64,000 nt of DNA from Brachynemurus nebulosus (taxonomy: Eukaryota > Arthropoda > Insecta > Neuroptera > Myrmeleontidae), in assembly GCA_035578155.1 (NCBI GenBank), contig JAPWDM010000001.1:93370024-93434023 (forward strand), read 5' to 3'. A model generated the notes under the pieces. That model did no database searches. It saw only the letters and a list, made by a program, of their open reading frames with translations, and was not told where the DNA came from. Within the stretch, counting starts at the first letter, position 1. Every line of letters starts with the position of its first letter. A program made the position numbers and the translations under genes. Positions 59,424 through 64,000 of this stretch are shown one piece after another.

Positions 59424-59884
59424 TAGTATATTGTGCAGTAAGTGCGCAAAATTGTCGATTGCCCACGAAAGCGAAGTTGAGCGCACGAACGTAGTGAGTG
59501 CGCTTATTCGCTTGAGTGGGGCAATCGACAATCCAGCACGAGTTGCACATACTATTTTTTATTACGAATTTCACATACTTTTTTCTATTATTATCACTAT
59601 TTTTTTTTTATTACTTTTTAAAATAATATTTTTAAGTGTTCGTCTTTTTTTCTGAATTAATTATGGTTTGAATTACTTTGTTGGTGGTTTCTATAGAAAT
59701 AATTATGAAATATTTATTAAATGAAAAATTAAGAGGCGGCTTTGCGTGTTTTATTGTCAATTTGCGTGTGTGGAAAGTTACTTTCCACACGCAAAAAAGT
59801 ATGCGGGAAGAGTACAGTGGGCAAACATCTATTTTGCGTACAGAAATGTGTGCCCCAAGTTAGTACTTCTCCCGCATGAGTAAT
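59424..59884. mobile_element. Copy of the TACTCCTGCGGG family, with an extra palindrome
   Basis: It matches 46978-47295 in reverse over its right part (GTACAGAAATGTGTGCCCCA, AGTACTTCTCCCGCAT). It has about 120 bp more: a palindrome AAAATTGTCGATTGCCC ... GGGGCAATCGACAATCC at 59448-59535, absent from the other copy. It ends 18 bp before the hAT BED-finger ATG. Confidence 0.7.
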
Positions 59885-60627
59885 AAAAATAAATAAATAA
59901 AATGGAAAGTCAGTGCCTTCTTTGCCCCAAAACGGTTAAAACTAGTAAAAATACGTCCAATTTAATATCGCATTTAAAGAGGAAACATCCAAATCCAGAT
60001 CAAGAAATGGAAATTGTTAAAAAATTGAAATCAAATTCTCTCACACAGGACGAAACGGATAAAAAATCTGAGGTTTATTTTTAATCTTTTCTTTTCTATC
60101 ATTGTACGTATTTCGTTTTTTATTTACACTATTCTTTAACTTCTAGAACGGGGGAAAGTTCATCTGCTGCGTTGAATAAAAAAATAATAGAAAAAATTAA
60201 CAAAGAACTGAAGCATTCTTTGAAGGATAGTTTTTCTAGAATTTTCTCTTTTAGTGGTAATATTTTTATCCATGGAATGCTTTAAATTAAAAGTTAATTA
60301 TGAGCCTCAAAAGTGTAAACAATTTTTTTTTTTTTTGTGTTGTAGAGTAGGTATGTATAGGTATTATGTGATAAAATTTAATAAAACTACTGAGGATTAA
60401 ATTTTTCTCTATAATATTTAAATCAGATATCTAGATGCTTAAAGTTGAATAGAAAATGATCATTAAACTTTATTTTACTTTATTTTTTTGTCCTCATATT
60501 GAATTTGTAATTTAAAGCATTAATTTTAAAAAAAAAGTTATGTAACATGTGGAATATAAGCAATTTATGATTACTTTTTTTAGGCGGAAGAAGATACCAC
60601 GAAATAACTGACTCTATTTTGTATTTA

Positions 60628-61135
60628 TGGCGGGTTTACATTTGCAATGATTTGCTGGTGCCACTTTTAAGTTTGCATGTCTGTAAAGTTTACATTACTT
60701 ACACGTCCGTTTACACATGATTTGCATGGTATATAATTTGGTAAGTACTGCGCAGGTCACAAATGGCTGAATTGGATAAATAACTGTCATATATAGCTTT
60801 CATTTGTATCTAAATGTAAAGCAAACAATGAATTAGAAGAGAAAAAAACATAATAGGTACTTAAAAATGATATTCAAACTTGAATAATCCCTTAAAAATG
60901 GCATTTTTATTATTTTTAAAATAATACTGGCGCCAATACAAGTTTACATTTGCATGTTTTAATTTTAGTGGCGCATGAATCATTACTGGCGCCAGAAAAG
61001 TTAGAAGGTTGCTAACTTTCTTCATCCATGCATGCACTGATCTACCTTGCACGCCAGTAGATGTTTACACGTTCATTTTGCTTTTACTGGCGCGCCACTT
61101 TGTGTTGGCAAATCATTGTAAATGTAAACCCCGTA
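60628..61135. mobile_element. 508-bp Harbinger/Tourist-like MITE inside the hAT gene, TTA duplication
   Basis: TGGCGGGTTTACATTTGCAA and the inverse of TGTAAACCCCGTA form the ends; ATGATTTGC follows in both. TTA flanks both sides (60625-60627 and 61136-61138). Removing the element plus one TTA restores the hAT reading frame (YL then ISKDLQ). The TTA duplication fits PIF/Harbinger. Repeated GTTTACA and GGCGCCAG words lie inside. Confidence 0.92.
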
Positions 61136-61459
61136 TTAATTTCAAAAGATTTGCAACCTCTATCGATTGTTAGTGATCCAGAATTTAAAAATTTACTTTC
61201 CATACTTGCTCTGTTGTACAAGATACCAACTAGAGAAAAAATCGGCGTTTTCTTGGACGAAAAATATAATTTTTTATCGAAAAAAGTAAAAGATGTACTT
61301 AACGATAAAGAAATATCATTATCCACAGATATATGGACGGAAAGTATGAATACCAGAAGCTATTTGGGAATCACAGCTCATTACCTTATTAATGATGTGA
61401 CGTTAAAATCAATTAATATCGGCTTACATGAATTGAGTGAAGCGCACACCCATCAATAT

Positions 61460-63660
61460 ATGGGCATTTTCACGTCAATTCGACCAGTCTTAAAAGTAAA
61501 GTTCTCAGATTTTTTTCATATTCACTATAATTTATCTACCAGTACAGCTATGTCCAATTTTGATATTCATTTCTCAAAATTGTTATCTAGGCTCGAGATA
61601 TTTTGCTTCGAAAATGGCGGTAATTATCACGTTTTTTTGCATCTCTTTTATAAAAAATTCTATATTTTCCAAACGAGAGATTTGAATTGGATGATGTTTT
61701 GTGGGTAAATTCATGAAACTCCATAGTACATTGCAACATAATAAAACTTGTTCTATATTGTAGGGTTTTGTATATCTATGCACTCAAATTAGGTCAAGTT
61801 TGGACAGCCCTGGCCAAAATCTCTAATGACTTAAATAGATGATTTTGGGTTCATTGTGTTCAGAATTTTATGCTCTTTCAAATTTTGCAAAGAAACTGAT
61901 GGACTTTTACTGGTATCAATGTAAAAATTAAGAAAAACAAAAACTATGTGTAATTATAGAGGGTTCATATACTACATATAACATTATACAGTAAATATTT
62001 AACCAAAATAGTCTAACTAAATTACACATAGAGAAAAAGAAAAATTGCTACCTACGCTTTTATAAGTGTAAATGGTAAAGAGGCTTATATTAAACGTAAA
62101 AAAAAATAAATGCGTGAGCAGGGGCGGTGGAGAGTTAATTTGGGGGGTCCCAAAAGACTAAAAAATTGTATTATTGCAATTTCCGGCGAAAGTCGAAGTC
62201 AAAGAAAAAATTATCCTTTACAAAAGTTATAGACCATGCAAAAATCTACAACTTTTGTAAAGGTCACTTTTTAACATAACCTCAAAGTTTCGGAGAAAAA
62301 TGCGAATTTTGTTGTTTTTTTTCTTTATTTCGTTTTATATTTCTCATTTCCACAAAAATAATTTAATTGTTACGAAACTTGGTGAAATTATGCCTTTCTG
62401 GGTCTTAAATAACCACAAGTTTTTCTGAGTAAAAAAATTTAGAAGTTTTCGGGATATTGATTTTTTTCAGTTCGGAAAACTTTTTTTTCATGAAAATATT
62501 CTACTTAAAAAAATTATCGCACTGAGTTCTGCCAGTGCTCATTTTTTTCAGTTTGACAAGTACTTTTTGGTAAAATAAACAAAATTAGTAGTTGTATTTA
62601 AGAACAAAATTTTTTTCAGTAGAATCTTTTCTGGAAAAAAAGTTTTCCGGACTGAAAAAAATCAATATCACGGAATCTTCTGAATTTTTTTATCCAGAAA
62701 AACTTGTGGTTATTTAAGATCCAGAAAGGCATACTTTCACCAAGTTCCGCAAAAATTAAATTATTTTTGTTGAAATGAGAAATATAAAACGAAATAAAGA
62801 AAAAAAACAACAAAATTCGCATTTTTCTCCGAAATTTTGAGGTTATGTTAAAAAGTGACCTTTACAAAAGTTGTAGATTTTTGCATGGTCTATAACTTTT
62901 GTAAAGGATAATTTTTTCTTTGACTTCGACTTTCGCCGGAAATTGCAATAATACAATTTTTCAGTCTTTTGGGACCCCCCAAATTAACTCTCCACCGCCC
63001 CTGCTCACGCATTTATTTTTTTTACGTTTAATATAAGCCTCTTTACCATTTACACTTATAAAAGTGTAGGTAGCAATTTTCTTTTTCTCTATGTGTAATT
63101 TAGTTAGACTATTTTGGTTAAATATTTACTGTATAATGTTATATGTAGTATATGAACCCTCTATAATTACACATAGTTTTTGTTTTTCTTAATTTTTACA
63201 TTGATACCAGTAAAAGTCCATCAGTTTCTTTGCAAAATTTGAAAGAGCATAAAATTCTGAACACAATGAACCCAAAATCATCTATTTAAGTCATTAGAGA
63301 TTTTGGCCAGGGCTGTCCAAACTTGACCTAATTTGAGTGCATAGATATACAAAACCGTACAATATAGAACAAGTTTTATTATGTTGCAATGTACTATGGA
63401 GTTTCATGAATTTACCCACAAAACATCAACCAATTCAAATCTCTCGTTTGGAAAATATAAAATTTTTTATAAAAGAGATGCAAAAAAACGTGATAATTAC
63501 CGCCATTTTCGAAGTAAAATATCTCGAGCCTAGATAACAATTTTGAGAAATGAATATCAAAATTGGACATAGCTCTACTGGTAGATAAATTATAGTGAAT
63601 ATGAAAAAAATCTGAGAACTTTACTTTTAAGACTGGTCGAACTGACGTGAAAATGCCCAT
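61460..63660. mobile_element. 2.2-kb fold-back palindrome inside the hAT gene
   Basis: The left arm (ATATGGGCATTTTCACGTCA ... to about 62490) and right arm (about 62636 to ...TGACGTGAAAATGCCCATAT) are inverted copies about 1.03 kb long around a roughly 145-bp centre. They keep the same words throughout (GCAGGGGCGGTGGAGAGTTA, TTTCCGGCGAAAGTCGAAGT). Short ORFs in it are mirrored and not genes. ATAT is shared at both boundaries, but the exact duplication is ambiguous. Confidence 0.9.
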
Positions 63661-64000
63661 ATTGGAAAAATTTTGCAAGAAATACTTGATAAATGGGGTA
63701 TAAAAAAAGAAAATATAAAAGCTGTTGTTACAGATAATGGAAGTAATATAATAAAAGCTGTGATAGAAATGTTCGGAGAAGACGTTCATATACCTTGTCT
63801 TGCCCACTTGGTTAATTTAATTCCTCAAAAAGCATTAAAAAATACACCTGAATTTTCAGTTCTGTTAGAAAGGGTAAAAAAAATTGTATCGTTTTTTAAT
63901 AAATCAACTTCCGCAGCGGACTGTTTGAGAAAAGTGCAAATTGAAGCCGGACGACAAAATCCTTTAAAGTTAAAACAAAGTATACCAATAAGATGTAATA

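Larger units (their letters stand above)
59902..64000 (+). pseudogene. BED-finger hAT transposase gene, broken by two insertions, runs off the window
   Basis: Exon 1 (59902 to about 60069) encodes a BED zinc finger: CLLCPKTVKTSKNTSNLISH, LKRKHP. Exon 2 (about 60147-60256, ESSSAALNKKIIEKINKELK) has GT-AG limits, but its frame does not join cleanly to exon 1. Exon 3 begins at 60584 (GRRYHEITDSILYL), is interrupted by a 508-bp MITE at 60628-61135, and resumes ISKDLQPLSIVSDPEFKNLL. It continues to STDIWTESMNTRSYLGITAH (first catalytic Asp region), then breaks at about 61460 for a 2.2-kb palindrome. It resumes at 63661 IGKILQEILDKWGIKKENIK with VVTDNGSNIIKAV (second Asp) and PCLAHLVNLI (hAT CxxH), and is still open at 64000. 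Related to ZBED-type hAT transposases. The C-terminal dimerisation domain lies outside. Confidence 0.88.

Noticed and set aside
61583..63537. Mirrored 66-residue ORFs at 61783-61583 (minus) and 63337-63537 (plus)
   Set aside because: They are the same sequence in the two arms of the palindrome. No domain or start context supports a gene.

Overview
This is AT-rich eukaryotic DNA, almost certainly from an insect or other arthropod. Short exons with GT-AG introns encode insect-like proteins, microsatellites of (TA)n are long, and mobile DNA of many classes is packed in. The species cannot be named from the sequence. Three host genes are supported. (1) A DEAD-box RNA helicase of the DDX19/Dbp5 (Drosophila Dbp80) family lies on the minus strand. 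Four exons are visible (14635-14573, 14501-14272, 8633-8438, 8372-8258) and the rest of the helicase core must lie left of base 1. (2) RpLP1, the 60S acidic ribosomal protein P1, lies on the plus strand with two exons (22648-22719, 23429-23701) and is complete. (3) The 3' end of an RNA-binding-type protein with RGG-rich and Tyr/Gly/Gln-rich low-complexity regions lies on the minus strand (46116-45556, 43345-42882, 42657-42575). Its 5' exons were not found and probably lie beyond the right edge.

Layout. 1-900: AT-rich, with the end of a small hAT-like repeat. 914-6800: a complete, apparently intact PIF/Harbinger transposon. It carries a Myb/SANT-like accessory gene (three exons, plus strand) and a 340-residue HARBI1-type DDE transposase (five exons, minus strand), with subterminal satellites that include an exact 50-bp-period array. 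It seems to sit in a downstream intron of the helicase gene. 6801-14271: intronic DNA with several inverted-repeat elements and copies of a dispersed repeat here called family X. 14636-22647: the divergent intergenic region between the helicase and RpLP1, filled by non-autonomous elements. These include a 1.77-kb element flanked by TAA, a P-Q-P'-Q' double palindrome, and a 2.7-kb element with a 27-bp terminal inverted repeat. That last element contains a further insertion with a small cysteine-rich ORF and ends about 110 bp from the likely RpLP1 start. 23702-42574: mostly featureless AT-rich DNA with scattered MITEs, a hAT C-terminal fragment and a deleted Tc1 element. 46117-64000: a dense nest of mobile elements. 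It holds a hAT element with an 8-bp duplication, a decayed Penelope-like element (reverse transcriptase plus GIY-YIG) with a possible hammerhead-like motif after it, a 6.3-kb element with about 1.65-kb inverted arms, and a BED-finger hAT transposase gene broken by a Harbinger-type MITE and by a 2.2-kb palindrome.

How it fits together. The host genes are housekeeping genes for mRNA export or translation, ribosome function and RNA binding, and nothing suggests they form an operon-like unit. The mobile DNA dominates. The Harbinger element carries both proteins its family needs (DDE nuclease and Myb-like partner) and looks potentially autonomous. Several small elements with TAA/TTA target duplications may be mobilised by the same enzyme class. 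I found no convincing CRISPR array, rRNA or tRNA gene. No clear novel host system emerges; the most unusual structures are the long palindromes and their nesting.
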